From contig CAJVPP010000203.1 in NCBI GenBank assembly GCA_910592005.1, positions 1 to 40,785 on the forward strand: DNA of 40,785 bases, written 5' to 3'. Numbering within the stretch: the stretch's first letter is position 1; each line of letters starts with the position of its first letter. The position numbers were made by a program, and so were the translations under genes. The stretch comes from Funneliformis mosseae. Its lineage: Eukaryota > Glomeromycota > Glomeromycetes > Glomerales > Glomeraceae. Positions 11,094 through 22,649 of the stretch are shown piece by piece. The notes under the pieces were generated by a model. The model ran no database searches. It saw nothing but the letters and a program-made list of their open reading frames with translations, and was not told where the DNA came from.

Positions 11094-12596
11094 TTAATTA
11101 AATAAATTTTCAATAATAGCCGCCCCACCTCCGGGTCTAGTAGCAAAAATGAAATTTTCTAAATCATTATGTGATAAATGTGAAAATCTAACATTATAAT
11201 ATTTTTCACTAACAAAGTTAATAAATTTGTCGATCTCATTCTCGCGAATTAAAGAAACGGTACAACCACCCCATCCAGCACCGGTTAACCTGCTACCAAC
11301 TGCACCACCATCCAAACAAATTTTTACCAAATCATCCAGTTCATCGCAAGAACATTCGAACAATTCTTTACAACTTTTGTGACTTTCATTTAACAAATTA
11401 CCTAATTCTTCGAAAATCGATCCTCTCGCTTCACTTTTCGAACATAACTCATAAAATTTTAATACTCTCGAAGACTCCTCAAAAACATGTTTAGATCTTT
11501 TATATAATTGAAATTTTTCTGCTTTAACGGGAAATCTACTCAGAAATTTATCCTTAATTTCATCCTGATTCAAATTCAAAAGTGAACTTAATTCATCTAG
11601 AGTGAACCCATCATGATTGTTTTCATAAACCTTTTCAATGTAATCCAATAATTTAATTAAATTCTCGATAGTAACTTCAATACTGTTTGAATATAAATCG
11701 CTAACTTTTTTCAAATTTTCACAAGGCTTGTTAAATAGACATTGACCTAAATGATAGGCGGCTAATTTTGTTTCCACGACCCTTAAATTATAATTGGTTG
11801 GTGCAGTAACTATCTTATCAGAGGTAATAAGAGAATTGGCTATAACGAACGCAATTGGAGGATTAGTGGATGGTAATTTTGTTGGTGTCGCGCAAAGTGA
11901 TGGTAAAAATTGAATGTATAAAACGTGATCTTTTAATGAAAACATTGAAGCGGTTTGATCCATACCCCCCGCGTTCATTCCTATAGATCTTTCAGCCTCA
12001 ATTGCAATTTCTACAATTTCTTTTTTTGTTAACTTTACATCATTAGAAGAACAGGTCGCGATACAAACTGAACAAATAAAGGCCGCAGAGCTAGATAATC
12101 CTGCTCCCGGGGGAACGTTTCCATCAACCAATAAATACATCCCTTTAGGTTTGTCTAGTGATGAATGTTGAACGATTCCTTTATAACCGCTTTTGGGATA
12201 ATTTCCCCATTCAGAAATCCCTTCTTTAACTTCAATTTCTACGATCTTCTCTTTCCCTTCATATTTCCAATTCCTTGGTGGATAGTTTTCATTTAATACA
12301 TTTGCTACTCTAACCTTCATATCATTTTCTTCTCCTTCATGAATAATATCAACAGCAATCAATACATCCCTATTAATCGCCATAGGCAATACTCCAAACC
12401 CTGCATAATCGATATGTTCTCCGATTAAATTCACTCTACCCGGTGAACGTGCAATAAATTTCGGTTTACGATTATATAATTTTTCAAACGAGTCAATTAA
12501 TTTTTTATATCTTGTTATTTGCGAAGGAAGACTTAATTCTGGATAAATATCAGAAAGCGAAGAAAATTTTATATGAGGTACGAATTCTTTATCCAT
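11094..12596 (-). CDS. GAL1: Galactokinase (GHMP kinase family)
   Basis: Phosphorylates galactose at C1 with ATP, the entry step of the Leloir pathway, in the cytosol. It is a single uninterrupted 500-residue frame, within the usual range for eukaryotic galactokinases. The family signature GRVNLIGEHIDY is at 53-64, the ATP-binding GHMP motif PPGAGLSSSAA at 162-172, GGMDQ with the presumed catalytic Asp213 at 210-214, and the third motif GSRLTGAGWGG at 434-444. The segment after the signature (VLPMAI followed by RDVLIAV) resembles the GALK2/Gal1 branch, so N-acetylgalactosamine kinase activity or a Gal3-like sensor role cannot be excluded. A frame on the same strand that continues upstream is not coding. 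The gene is divergent from the PPR gene and convergent with the Sel1 gene. Confidence 0.95.
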   Translation of the reverse strand: MDKEFVPHIKFSSLSDIYPELSLPSQITRYKKLIDSFEKLYNRKPKFIARSPGRVNLIGEHIDYAGFGVLPMAINRDVLIAVDIIHEGEENDMKVRVANVLNENYPPRNWKYEGKEKIVEIEVKEGISEWGNYPKSGYKGIVQHSSLDKPKGMYLLVDGNVPPGAGLSSSAAFICSVCIATCSSNDVKLTKKEIVEIAIEAERSIGMNAGGMDQTASMFSLKDHVLYIQFLPSLCATPTKLPSTNPPIAFVIANSLITSDKIVTAPTNYNLRVVETKLAAYHLGQCLFNKPCENLKKVSDLYSNSIEVTIENLIKLLDYIEKVYENNHDGFTLDELSSLLNLNQDEIKDKFLSRFPVKAEKFQLYKRSKHVFEESSRVLKFYELCSKSEARGSIFEELGNLLNESHKSCKELFECSCDELDDLVKICLDGGAVGSRLTGAGWGGCTVSLIRENEIDKFINFVSEKYYNVRFSHLSHNDLENFIFATRPGGGAAIIENLFN

Positions 12597-12981
12597 AATT
12601 TACAATTCGGAGAGAAAAAGAAGTAAAAAAAGGGGGGAAGATATACAAATTATATAAATTATATATTTTTTTTTTAGGAAAAGAAAATCGTGGTGAAGTG
12701 ATACAATGTAACCACATTTTAAAATGTCGATTTTTTTTGTTGTGATATATAATGTATAAAATCGAGGTTGTAGAAATTTTAATTACCACAAAAATTGACG
12801 CATATCCATTACCAAGAATCGACGATTTATTAGATTCATTAGGTGGAGCAAATTGGTTCACTACCCTTGATTTAGCTAGTGGTTACACAACGGTAGTAGA
12901 TTATCGTATAAATATCGACTTTTTTTTTTTTTAAAAAAAAAAAAACTCTTACTTTTTCCACGAATAACTTTATCTTTTTAA
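12597..12981. promoter_or_regulatory. Bidirectional promoter region, galactokinase / PPR gene
   Basis: 385 bp between two divergent start codons; the region should hold both promoters. It contains a retrotransposon scrap (separate entry) and T- and A-runs, including a T14/A13-like pair at about 12920-12945. No galactose-regulator site (CGG-N11-CCG) is visible. Confidence 0.6.
12770..12893 (+). mobile_element. Ty3/gypsy reverse-transcriptase fragment
   Basis: The plus strand from about 12790 encodes [15 protein letters not shown] followed by a [11 protein letters not shown] segment. This is the conserved start of the reverse-transcriptase palm of Ty3/gypsy elements, around the first catalytic Asp (TLDLASGY). 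Only about 40 codons remain and the frame ends in homopolymer, so nothing functional is left. Similar TCGAYTTTTTTTT strings lie on each side (about 12726 and 12916) and could be insertion scars or chance. Confidence 0.85.
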
Positions 12982-15783
12982 ATGACGCCAATAGATTTTT
13001 TTAATCGTACGAGAACCAAACAAGGATTGACTTCTTATATCTTTGGAACTATTCGATACATATTTAAATGTAGCGCAAGTCATTCATGTAATGGTATTTT
13101 TTTCTCAAAAATATATCATCATTATACGTTTTTTCCAAAGGGATTTATACCAATCAATTTATTAATATTCAGAACCTATCAACGAAATCATTTATTTTAC
13201 TTGTCAAGAATAAAAAAATGTGAAGGCGTTACATCAGATTTTATACCTGAGCATCATTTTGTATACGACAAAAAAAGACATTTACCGATAATACCGAGAC
13301 GATTCTCAACGACGCAAAATGAAAGAGGATCATCTTCATCATCATCAGAAGCAAAACCTACCAAATCACACCTTGAATTAAATTTTATGATAGATGAATT
13401 GTCATCAAAGAAAAGGATTATACAACGATTTTTTAGAATTAGAAAGCATTTAAATTTCAAGGAAGAATTATCTAGTAAAAAAGGGGTTGTGAGAAGGTTT
13501 TCCAAAGTTAGGAAAAGGATTTCAGTTAAAAGGGATGAACGTTCACGAGGGTCATCAGATTCACATACGGGAGTGAAAGCGAGATATTTTATTCGTTATC
13601 GATTTCCGTATGGTTATTTACCTCAAAAGGTGACACGGGCACAAATAAAAATGGTAATGGAGCGAACAAAGCAATGGGAACAAAGCATGAGTGATGTATG
13701 CATAAGAACCATCAAAAGGATTTTGGTATCCATCAAGAGACATGATGCCGAAAAGGTTTATACGATTATTGAAAATATTTTATATCAACCAGAATTATTC
13801 AGGTGCCTCTCTATTTTAGAGATACGGAAGCTTGTGGAATTTTTCTCCGTAAAACATCCATCATATGCCATTGCTGTCTTGGAAGCGGCAAGAGATTACG
13901 AGTTGGGATTGAGTCATCAGGATTTTAGCACGATGCTCAAATTATATAGAATGTTAGAAGATCATCATATTGGTGCCATGTATACCCTCGATGTTTTAAA
14001 AGTTCAAGGGTTTAATCCTAGTTTGGAAGATTATCTTAACCTTTTACGCGTTATAATCATGAAGGGTGTCAGTTTGCAACAAGTGTTGAATTATGTCGAA
14101 GAGATGACAGCAAAAGATTATCAATTGGACTATTATGTCAATTCACTTCTGATCGATAGACTGATGGAACAAAATAATATAGCAGTAGCTGGCGAGTTAT
14201 TTATGAGCATGATAGCGAAAAGGCAAACGACCCATGGGTTGATTCTCCCAGAAATATTTATGCGACAACAGGAAGGTGAAGAATCTTCAAGAGATTTGTC
14301 TTTATACGTTACGATTTACAGTGTACTAATACAAACATTTATTAGTCATGATCATTATGATAAAGCTGTGGAATTTTATTGGAAACTTTTGGATAAACAG
14401 TCATCACCTGATGATCAAATTGTTGAGATGATGATTTCCGCTTGCTTAGTTAGAAATGATGCCAAGACCGTGCGGAAATTTTTACGGCATACGCAAACGC
14501 CAGCAATAAGTCATATATACTTTCAAGCGATGGATCATTGCGTCAAGAAAAGGAATTTCAAAGATTTATTCAAGTTGTATGAAATCTCTTGGGAGAAAAA
14601 CGTTATTTTTACAGAACAAGAATATCATAATTTAATATATTCATTATACATAGCGGACTGTGTAACGGACGCTTTTAGGCTTTACAAGGATGCAAGATCA
14701 AAAGGATTACTCTCAAGAGATCTTTTTATACATAACAAACTGTTGCGAGCCATGTTAAAATATGAAAGAAAAAAAGAAATAGTATTCATCAAACAAGAGA
14801 TGGAAGATTTAGGAATAAAATCGGATCTCGAAACGTATGGGATCTTGATCCAACTGTCCGCGATTCAACGCGAGCCTGAGAAATCCGAGGCGATTTTTCG
14901 TGAAATCCATCAGTCAGGGTTATCAATAGATTACACAATCTTTTCTTCCTTGATCAAATGTTTTGCGGATCTAGGGGATTTGGGAAAAGCCAAAAAAGCA
15001 TTAAATTTAATGTACAAATCGGGGCTTAAACCAACGATCAATGATTACAATAATTTAATCAGGGCGGCAGGGAAATTAACGAATTACGAAGTCAAGAAGA
15101 TTGGCATTCTTATTTTACGTGGTAATCGGAATAAGCACATACTCACACCAAATATTGATACCTATAATTGCTTTTTAGAATCTTATTTGACGTCAAATTT
15201 TTTAACGGTTGCGAAAAAGATTTGTAGAACTATAATCAAGGATGGATTTGAATTTAATTTAGAAACGTTTCATATATTGTTTAAACATTGTTACAAAATT
15301 CGAGGATACAAAGCGGCTTTTGAATTCTTCTATGATCAACTAGAATATAATGGATTAGAACCATCTGTTCACACGTGGAATCTATTGATGGACAAAGCCG
15401 TTGAATCCAAGAGTCCAAATACCATAAGACAAATTTATAACGAATTATATAATAGAGGGATTAAATTAAACCGTACTTCATTGTATAGTAGATTAATTTC
15501 ATTTTGGGGATATGAAAAAGAATATCATGAAGCTGAAACAATTCTAGATCATTTGAGAATCGGAAGGGTAGATGATGATGAGTTGATTGATTCGATCGAT
15601 GAGCTTGTCAAGATTTATATCATTCATAAGCATTATGAAAAGGCAGCAAATCTTTGGAAAATTATTCAAGATGAAAGATTAATTCCCAATGAAAATTTAT
15701 ATAATAATTTAATTAAATTATACACAATAACGGAAGATTATGATGAATTACAAAAGATTTATAAGGTCAGGGATCAAGGATAA
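12982..15783 (+). CDS. Pentatricopeptide-repeat protein, probably mitochondrial
   Basis: A single 933-residue frame. From about residue 280 to the C-terminus it is a series of degenerate 35-residue helical hairpins of PPR type. Clear examples are the motifs starting at TYGILIQLSA, IFSSLIKCFADLGDLGKAKK and DYNNLIRAAGK, each preceded by the usual SGLxPxxxxY-like turn. PPR proteins bind organellar RNA and act in its stability, processing or translation. The N-terminal 150 residues are Arg/Lys/Ser-rich with few acidic residues at the very start and no repeats, as expected for a mitochondrial presequence. Two related basic segments occur at about 138-170 (ELSSKK...RRF-like, repeated). I cannot tell which fungal PPR family it belongs to. 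The ATG follows long poly-T and poly-A runs. Confidence 0.9.
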   Translation: MTPIDFFNRTRTKQGLTSYIFGTIRYIFKCSASHSCNGIFFSKIYHHYTFFPKGFIPINLLIFRTYQRNHLFYLSRIKKCEGVTSDFIPEHHFVYDKKRHLPIIPRRFSTTQNERGSSSSSSEAKPTKSHLELNFMIDELSSKKRIIQRFFRIRKHLNFKEELSSKKGVVRRFSKVRKRISVKRDERSRGSSDSHTGVKARYFIRYRFPYGYLPQKVTRAQIKMVMERTKQWEQSMSDVCIRTIKRILVSIKRHDAEKVYTIIENILYQPELFRCLSILEIRKLVEFFSVKHPSYAIAVLEAARDYELGLSHQDFSTMLKLYRMLEDHHIGAMYTLDVLKVQGFNPSLEDYLNLLRVIIMKGVSLQQVLNYVEEMTAKDYQLDYYVNSLLIDRLMEQNNIAVAGELFMSMIAKRQTTHGLILPEIFMRQQEGEESSRDLSLYVTIYSVLIQTFISHDHYDKAVEFYWKLLDKQSSPDDQIVEMMISACLVRNDAKTVRKFLRHTQTPAISHIYFQAMDHCVKKRNFKDLFKLYEISWEKNVIFTEQEYHNLIYSLYIADCVTDAFRLYKDARSKGLLSRDLFIHNKLLRAMLKYERKKEIVFIKQEMEDLGIKSDLETYGILIQLSAIQREPEKSEAIFREIHQSGLSIDYTIFSSLIKCFADLGDLGKAKKALNLMYKSGLKPTINDYNNLIRAAGKLTNYEVKKIGILILRGNRNKHILTPNIDTYNCFLESYLTSNFLTVAKKICRTIIKDGFEFNLETFHILFKHCYKIRGYKAAFEFFYDQLEYNGLEPSVHTWNLLMDKAVESKSPNTIRQIYNELYNRGIKLNRTSLYSRLISFWGYEKEYHEAETILDHLRIGRVDDDELIDSIDELVKIYIIHKHYEKAANLWKIIQDERLIPNENLYNNLIKLYTITEDYDELQKIYKVRDQG

Positions 15784-17371
15784 TACTAATTAACTTTAAT
15801 GAAAGGAATTTTAATTAAATACCATTGTGAATAAAACCTGCTTAATTAACCTGTGATTGAGAATTCATATGATTTAATTAATTAAGAATAAAACATAATA
15901 TAACAACATTATTATTCCTGATTTTTTAATAATAATAGTAATAACATAAGCTGTTTATGAAATGACCAAATTTAATGATAAAAACGGGAAAAGTAGTAAA
16001 GAAAAAACTTTCATATGTGATTTGAGGATTGCGTTATTTCATTGGTTAATAATTTATTACCCAAAAAAAATGAACCTTATATTTTTGTATCTCTTGGCGT
16101 TTTTGATTTAATCCCAGAAAGGGAGAACAATCTATTATTTTACATTATGCTCCAAGGTGTGAGAACTTTAAATAGAGAAAAAACGAGTTAAAACAAGAGT
16201 CGGAAAAGAAAAAGATTTATTAATTACAAATATGGATACTTAAAAACCATATTGGCAAAGATTTTAGACGGATAAGCTGGATATTTACAATGACGTATTG
16301 TAAAATGCAGGGTATTCATTTATAACGTAATGAAATGCAGGAATCTATCCCGAGACAAACAATGCAGATATCAATTGTATCAAATTTAGGAATTTAGCTT
16401 TGACCAGAAAACTACCGGCCAGCACTATGCTTGATGGACCAAATTTGGAAAACCTTATGCGAACATGTGTCACCATCACATTATCACGTGGGATTTTCCC
16501 AAACTAATCAGGACATTCATGCATTGACCTTTGACAAGAAAAAAAAATATATATATTATTTTCCTTACCAAAAGGACCCTGATGAATTTTTTTTTTTCTT
16601 TCTTTTCTTTCTTTTTTCACTTTTTTTTTCATTGCTAGTGGCATTTGAATTTGTTTTTTGTTTATCAGGGCGGAAAAGTGATAAATATGGCTGCGGCCAA
16701 TAAATTTTTTTTTTGTTTTTTTTTCTTTTTATCATACAAAATAAAAAGATTTGCAGCAACTCATTGTTCATCAAATCCTGTGCGACAGTTGTATGTCATT
16801 TAACGAATGACAACTGTGTAAAATTAGAAATCATGTTACGTTTTGGATGGCTGTCACTAATGAAAGATGTCCAATGATTGGAGTGTTGACAAATTTTTTA
16901 AAGAATAATATTACTGCAGGAACAGTTTTTTTGATATTGCACCAAAAAATATTTAATCAATTTAATCAATTTTACATTACATTTATATTATTTATATTAA
17001 ATAATTTAATATCTATTATATCTATTACATATACTTTAAAATATATTAACGAAATTTTTGAATCTCCTTTCTAAAATAAGTGTGATTGAATTGATCATGC
17101 ATAAAATATTCCCAATGATTCTCAGCTTGTACCATATCAAAATGCAAACTTTTTTTTTTTCTTTGCTTTTTTTTTTTTTTTTTTTTTTCCTCAATTTACT
17201 TGTTTATTTACTCTCTGATGGATTAATGTAACTTAAAAAAAAAAAAAATTTAAACCATAAATATATAAAGGACCATCTTTAAAGTTTTTCCTTTTTTTTT
17301 TTCTAGAAATTTTTTTTACTTCAAAAATCTTTGAAAAAAGAAATTTTTATTTTTTTTAAAATAATTTTTTT

Positions 17372-17411
<40 letters not shown>

Positions 17412-17516
17412 GTAAAATAGAAGATAGAAAGTAGAGTGTGCTGTATCTTCACATCTTTTCACATACAAAGGAAATATCAATAAAATAAAATAAAATAAAA
17501 TAAAAAACAAAAAAAA
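15784..17516. other. Intergenic region with homopolymers
   Basis: About 1.7 kb with no supported gene. Open frames near 16431-16774 pass through T-runs and look like chance. A small imperfect inverted repeat sits at 16785-16817 (ACAGTTGT...ACAACTGT). Long homopolymers include A tracts near 17380-17410 and T tracts near 17150-17190. An (AAAAT)n tract at about 17480-17505 lies in the probable leader of the next gene. Confidence 0.6.
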
Positions 17517-17922
17517 ATGCGTTTACGTAAATCTTTTAGTCAATCACTTAAAAAATCCGTTCGCAAAGTTAAAGTTGCCTTAAACAACAAGAAGAAAACA
17601 AAAAATGAAGGTAAGGTTCATCCTTCTTCTATTTCATTATGCATCGGGAACCTATATCGGATATAAGGTATAAAAAAATCCGATTGGACAAGCGAATTGT
17701 CAAATTCAATAATAAACTTTACTAACAAGTTTAATTTATTTTTTAGTAGGAACCATAAATTTAAGTGAAAAGCGAGCCGGCAGAGATATTAACGACTCCA
17801 CGTGGCTGGACCTAGGTGCAAACTTACAAGACAATAGAATAGAACATTGGTGGCAAACGGAAGAAGAAAGAATTATGGGTGAATTACGAAGCGTTGGTAA
17901 AACTGAACCAATCTCGTTATAA
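17517..17922 (+). CDS. Small basic protein, 89 residues, unrecognised
   Basis: Two exons, 17517-17610 and 17747-17922, with a 136-bp intron that has a GTAAGG donor, a perfect TACTAAC branch sequence at 17720-17726 and a TTTTTTAG acceptor. The reading frame stays open across the junction and ends at a TAA. Residues 1-31 are strongly basic (MRLRKSFSQSLKKSVRKVKV then a KKK run) and could be an amphipathic helix, a nuclear/nucleolar signal or a targeting peptide. The C-terminal half is acidic and Trp-rich (STWLDLG, then HWWQTEEERIMGEL). The acceptor is a TAGTAG tandem, so splicing could include or drop one Val without changing frame. I do not recognise the family. The intact splice signals argue for a real gene that a length-limited ORF scan would miss. 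Confidence 0.7.
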
Positions 17923-18523
17923 TCCTCAATTTTAAACTGAACAAAGTGAACAGAGATTATTTAGAAAAAAAAAAAAATTGTAGATGTCCTCTTTATTCTC
18001 TTTTTTTTTTTTAAAAAAAAAAAAAAATGAAAAAAAAAAAAAGAGAAAAAAAAAATGACAAAAGGACCAAAAAAAAAAAAAATTCCCGTTTTTTATAATT
18101 TATCCTCTCATTTTGAGATTCCGAATAAACATATCCTGAGCAACAGTCGTAACATATACGACTGAGAGAGATTGGATTCAAATTATGACATCGTTCAAAT
18201 ATCTTCCCAATTGTCAAAAATTCATTTTCTTGACGATTTAAGAAATCACCCTCCAAATTAAGCATGTAAATAAATCCCGACAATTTCATTTTCCCTTTCA
18301 TGTTTCAATAATAACCATAGCTCAACAGGGTTGACTTTGTAATTTATTTAAAAATGGTTTGTAAAACGGTTATTGAAATGTATTTTTAAAATTTTTGTAT
18401 CTTTTGTAATGTATTTTATTTATTTCATCTTAAAATTCACTTTTTATTATTAATAAGTGTCATTATTATTTTTATCAATATTTTTTTTTGTATTACATCA
18501 TTATATATATTTTTAATTTCTTT

Positions 18524-18556
<33 letters not shown>

Positions 18557-19666
18557 CGTTATATCAAATGCTTATTGCTTTTTAGAAGTGAAAAAGTTTT
18601 TTCTTTTAATTTTTTTTAAAAAAAAAAAAGCCGTAAAAAAATAAAATAAAAATCAATAGATTGGTTAAATTGTAAAAGTATTTTTTGTTCTATCACTAAA
18701 TAAACGGTAAAACGAATTTCCGAAACCAAATGTGTCACTACCTGAAAAAGAATTAAGAAAGATTTGCAAATTGTTTTCGTTTCAGATAGTACCACTATCG
18801 GTCTCTAACGCCAACATTTCCGTGAACGAAAAGATAACTTTGTTACAAATCATTATGACTTGAATCAAAGAATTGGTTCAATCAATTTTCGTGTGCGAAA
18901 ACACGTGGGATTCATTTATTCAAAACGTCAATATTTGAAACAACTTGATCCATAACTGTTCAACATTACTTTCACATAAAGAATTATCAGTAAGAATTCT
19001 TTATGGTCTTAATAGAATAATATCATTTTTACTTTTGCAAATTCAAACTATAAACGGTTCTTCAGATATATAACCTAATCGTTTCATCCCAAACAGTTTC
19101 ATTACTACTTTCCTATTTTCACATCGGTCAACATGTAGAAATAAGATTCAGTGCTGCAACAAATAAATATGCCCCCCGCAAACCTATAAAAAAAAAGCTC
19201 GCATTTACGTAATATTATTGATTTATTTATTACCATAATTAGGTTACAGTTTTCATTGTCAAGAAATTTTTCAAAGTTGTTCTTGTATAACAATGTTCAG
19301 TTTGTAGGTAATCAAACAACCGTTTGTCGCAACCTAGACCAAAGTTCCTTCTTTCCTCTAGAGAAAAGCATATCAATTAGTTCGCTTCCTTTATTCCTTC
19401 TCGACCTTTGAAAAATTGTCAAAAAGAGCCACTTATATTTCAAAAATTTATCAGGTAATAATCCTCTCAGAGATTAATTTTTTTATTTATTGTTTATGTA
19501 CCGTTAAAATCAAAAAAATCTCTTCCATTCAAATCCTTTCCATGTAATAAATATATTTGTTTAGTTTCCTTTGTTCTTCTAAAAATCAACAAAAAGGATG
19601 ATAACTTTTTTGATAATTCCTCTATTTTACATCATTAATTCGGTAAGTTCTAAGTTCTGCTTTTTT
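17923..19666. other. Intergenic region
   Basis: No supported gene. There are long A/T homopolymers at about 18001-18080, and a T tract of more than 30 near 18523-18555. Minus-strand frames at 18011-18301 and 19105-19293 are short, lack family features, and the first ends in a Phe homopolymer run. Confidence 0.55.
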
Positions 19667-19876
19667 AAAAAGAACTCCGGAAAACGTACAGATGCATGCA
19701 GAAATAAGCCGGGCCACCTGGAAATCATCCATAAAAAAAAAAAAAAAACGCGCCAAAAAAAAACCCTGCAACATCTCATGTTTCGAGGCAATTCAGGCTT
19801 TAGCACGTTTCCGAACCTTTTCAAAACTTTCTGGACATTTCTGTATGCACCTGTACGTTTTCTGGACGTTCTTTTT
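19667..19876. mobile_element. MITE-like foldback element, 210 bp
   Basis: Inverted arms at 19667-19705 and 19837-19876, about 40 bp each, share a core on the pattern GAAAACGTACAG and a TGCAT-CAGAAAT end, with about five differences. The interior (about 130 bp) is unique and holds an A-run. The frames that run through it on both strands reflect the inverted repeat and are not genes. No clean target-site duplication is visible. Confidence 0.75.
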
Positions 19877-22495
19877 GACTCATGTGAAAGTTCCTTTATT
19901 ATGATCATTTTTTCTTTTTTTGGTACAAACGTGAAAATAAATATATAAAAAAAATAAAATAAAAGGATGATTTTATAAGGAAAAGATACAAAATTTAAAT
20001 TAGGATTAACTGAATCATAAAATCAACTTTTTTTTTTAAAAAAAATAATTAACGTTTTTGCATTTTCTAAATATTTTTTTTTTGTTTTTCAATGAAACGA
20101 TATCAATCGATTATGTATTTAAATATTATCAAGTTGACACATTTTCTTCAAATAACATTCTAGAAAATTCACCGTCGATCATTTAATTTATAATTTTTTT
20201 TTCCTTTCGTAAATTATATGAAACAGAATTTTTTTTTGAAATTCCTGCAACATGATGGATGTAGGTAATCTGAATACGGTAATTTAAATCTAGAAATGGT
20301 TTGTTGGTAGTTTGATGAACATTACATTACATACAGTACCTACCTGGATACAAAACACGGAATTATTAATTTTATACATTTTCAATTTACTATAATATTT
20401 CATTTATTTATCATTTTACATGAATATCAATACTTGCTCTCTTTAGATATTTTTAATTTAAAAAAGCAAGTAGCTAAAAGTTTAGTATCATCAGTTAAAT
20501 ATAATAAAATAACAGTAAAATGAGCTTTTTATAATCAGTTATAAAAATAGTTATGTTAAGTATTCTTTTAATTTAATATATTAAAGACAAGTTAATTGAA
20601 GTATCATTTATATACCAATATTAACTATAAATTTGCAAAATTAAATCTTTTCATAAAACCTTTTAAATATAATGCTGAAAATTTAAAATTGTTAATATTT
20701 AAATAAAAATTAAGACATTTTCTTTTTTTGTAATAGATTTTGATTTCTTAATATTATTAAAATTGCTTGTTTAAACCTATTTTAAATATAATAAAATGTT
20801 TAAATTTTTAGTTTTGTGAATTTTTTATTAAGCTTTGATATAATTTTTTACTTTTTATTATTTAATTAACTTGTAAACTTTTAGCTTTTATCCAAAATTA
20901 GTATCTTAATAATTTTTATTTTATATTACAGCTTTTATTATTTGATGTATTATAAAAATAAGTTTATTTTAAATTTTAAAAAATAAGTATCTTTTCTTTA
21001 TATATTATTTAAATATAAAAAGTGATATTTTCTAATTAATTTTTTTGATTTTAATATAAAATTTATTTCAATTTTAATTTATAGTAAATTTTAACTGTTA
21101 ATCTATTACTTTTAAGTTATTCATAAAATTCTGAATAGGTTAAGTAAGGTTAAATTAATTAAATTACTTGAACTAAGAAGTTAAATCAAATAAAAATCTG
21201 TTTTGACTTAAAATTCAATTTTAACTAATCTGTCTTAACTTTACTTGATTAATAATTTTTTTTAATAATTTATTATTTAAGAAATATACTTTATTATCAA
21301 TATATTATTATTTTTTTGAATTATTTAAAAAATACAATTCAACATTATTTAATTAGAATGATATATTATCATTCTTTTTAAATGATTGATTAATTTTACT
21401 GAAATAAATCATTCTACTAATTTATTATTAAAGATAATTAACCAATAAATATATACCTATTTTTTATTAAAAATATTTAAAATTTCAGTTAAATAATTAA
21501 AAAAATATTTAATAAAATTATTTAAAAGTTTTTAATTTATTTATTAGATTAATTGAAGCTTTTAATAATGATATTATATTTTTAATTATATCTAAAAATA
21601 ACATAAAGATTTTATTTACAAGAATCATTTGAATCATTTAATATAAATATTTTTTTTTCTTAATTTAAGATTATAAAGAGAAAATGCAAATTATTAATCT
21701 CTAAATATAAAATTTTACTAAAATCTATTTTAAAATTAGCTATTTTAAATATTTAATAAATTCTAAAATTGTATAATAATGCATAATAAATATCTATAAG
21801 ATATTATTATAGAATAACTTAAATCTAAATAGATAAATCAATTATTAATATAAATAATAATTAATAATAATTAATTATTATATATAATAATCAATTAATA
21901 TATAAATCTAATAAATATATTAAATATAAACAGTTTTATTAAATAAAGTTTAGAGAAAATTTTATAAGTACTATTAAAATTTCTATCTATTAAAACTTTA
22001 TATTTATTATATTAAAATATTTTAAATTATATTTAAAATATTTAAAGTAACTGTATTAAGTAGATATTAAAAAAATAAAATTATGAAATATAAATTAAAC
22101 TACCTATAAAATTTACTTATTTTCATTAGATTCATTTTAATTATTTTAATATCTAAGTTAAAAGGATTATGATAATTAATTCTATTTATTAAATTTATGA
22201 TTTTAGAATATTTTCTAAATTCTACAGATATTTATTATATTTAAATCAATTTTGTGATTATATGTTTTAGAATTTAAGATTTATTTAATTAAACTCAAAT
22301 AACGAACTTAAAAGTAAGTTAGTATAAGATAGAGTTCTGCAATAAGCTGAGCTGCTTACAAGTCAAATGAGCCAGTGTGTTTAGGCTTAGCTTAAGCTAC
22401 TATAAAATGAGCTGTGAGTCAGACAAGCCAGCTTATACTGTGACTTAGCTTGTATTGCAACTGTAATATATAATTAATATTCAAATTATTATATA

Positions 22496-22649
22496 GGTTG
22501 ATTGCTAAAAAAATCAGGTTCTGGGAATTTTTTAGTAAAATTGAGATTTTTATTGCATTTTAGTTTTTGATATTATTAGAATAAAATGTATTAAACTCTT
22601 TATTTTAGTCAAAAATTTTTCAGAACCTGATTTTCCTAGAAACACTCCC
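22496..22649. mobile_element. Short TA-flanked inverted-repeat element
   Basis: Left end (22496-22540) and right end (about 22608-22649) are inverted copies around the core AAAATCAGGTTCTG followed by a TTTTTTAGT/TTTTTGACT-like stretch. Flanks are TATA on the left and ATAT on the right, compatible with insertion at TA as in Tc1/mariner-derived MITEs. Length about 154 bp, no coding capacity. Confidence 0.75.

Noticed and set aside
12589..12861. 90-codon minus frame just upstream of galactokinase
   Set aside because: It overlaps the promoter and is partly the antisense of the reverse-transcriptase scrap. No domain is seen and the galactokinase Met has family-appropriate spacing.
16431..16774. 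Phe/Lys-rich frames on both strands
   Set aside because: Open only because they pass through T/C homopolymer; no splice sites or conserved motifs.
18011..18301. 96-codon minus frame with a CYDCC cluster
   Set aside because: It ends in a Phe run from poly-A on plus and shows no partner motif; the Cys cluster alone is not enough.
19598..19948. Three overlapping frames on both strands at 19.6-19.9 kb
   Set aside because: They run through the foldback element and its homopolymer; the similarity between strands is due to the inverted repeat.
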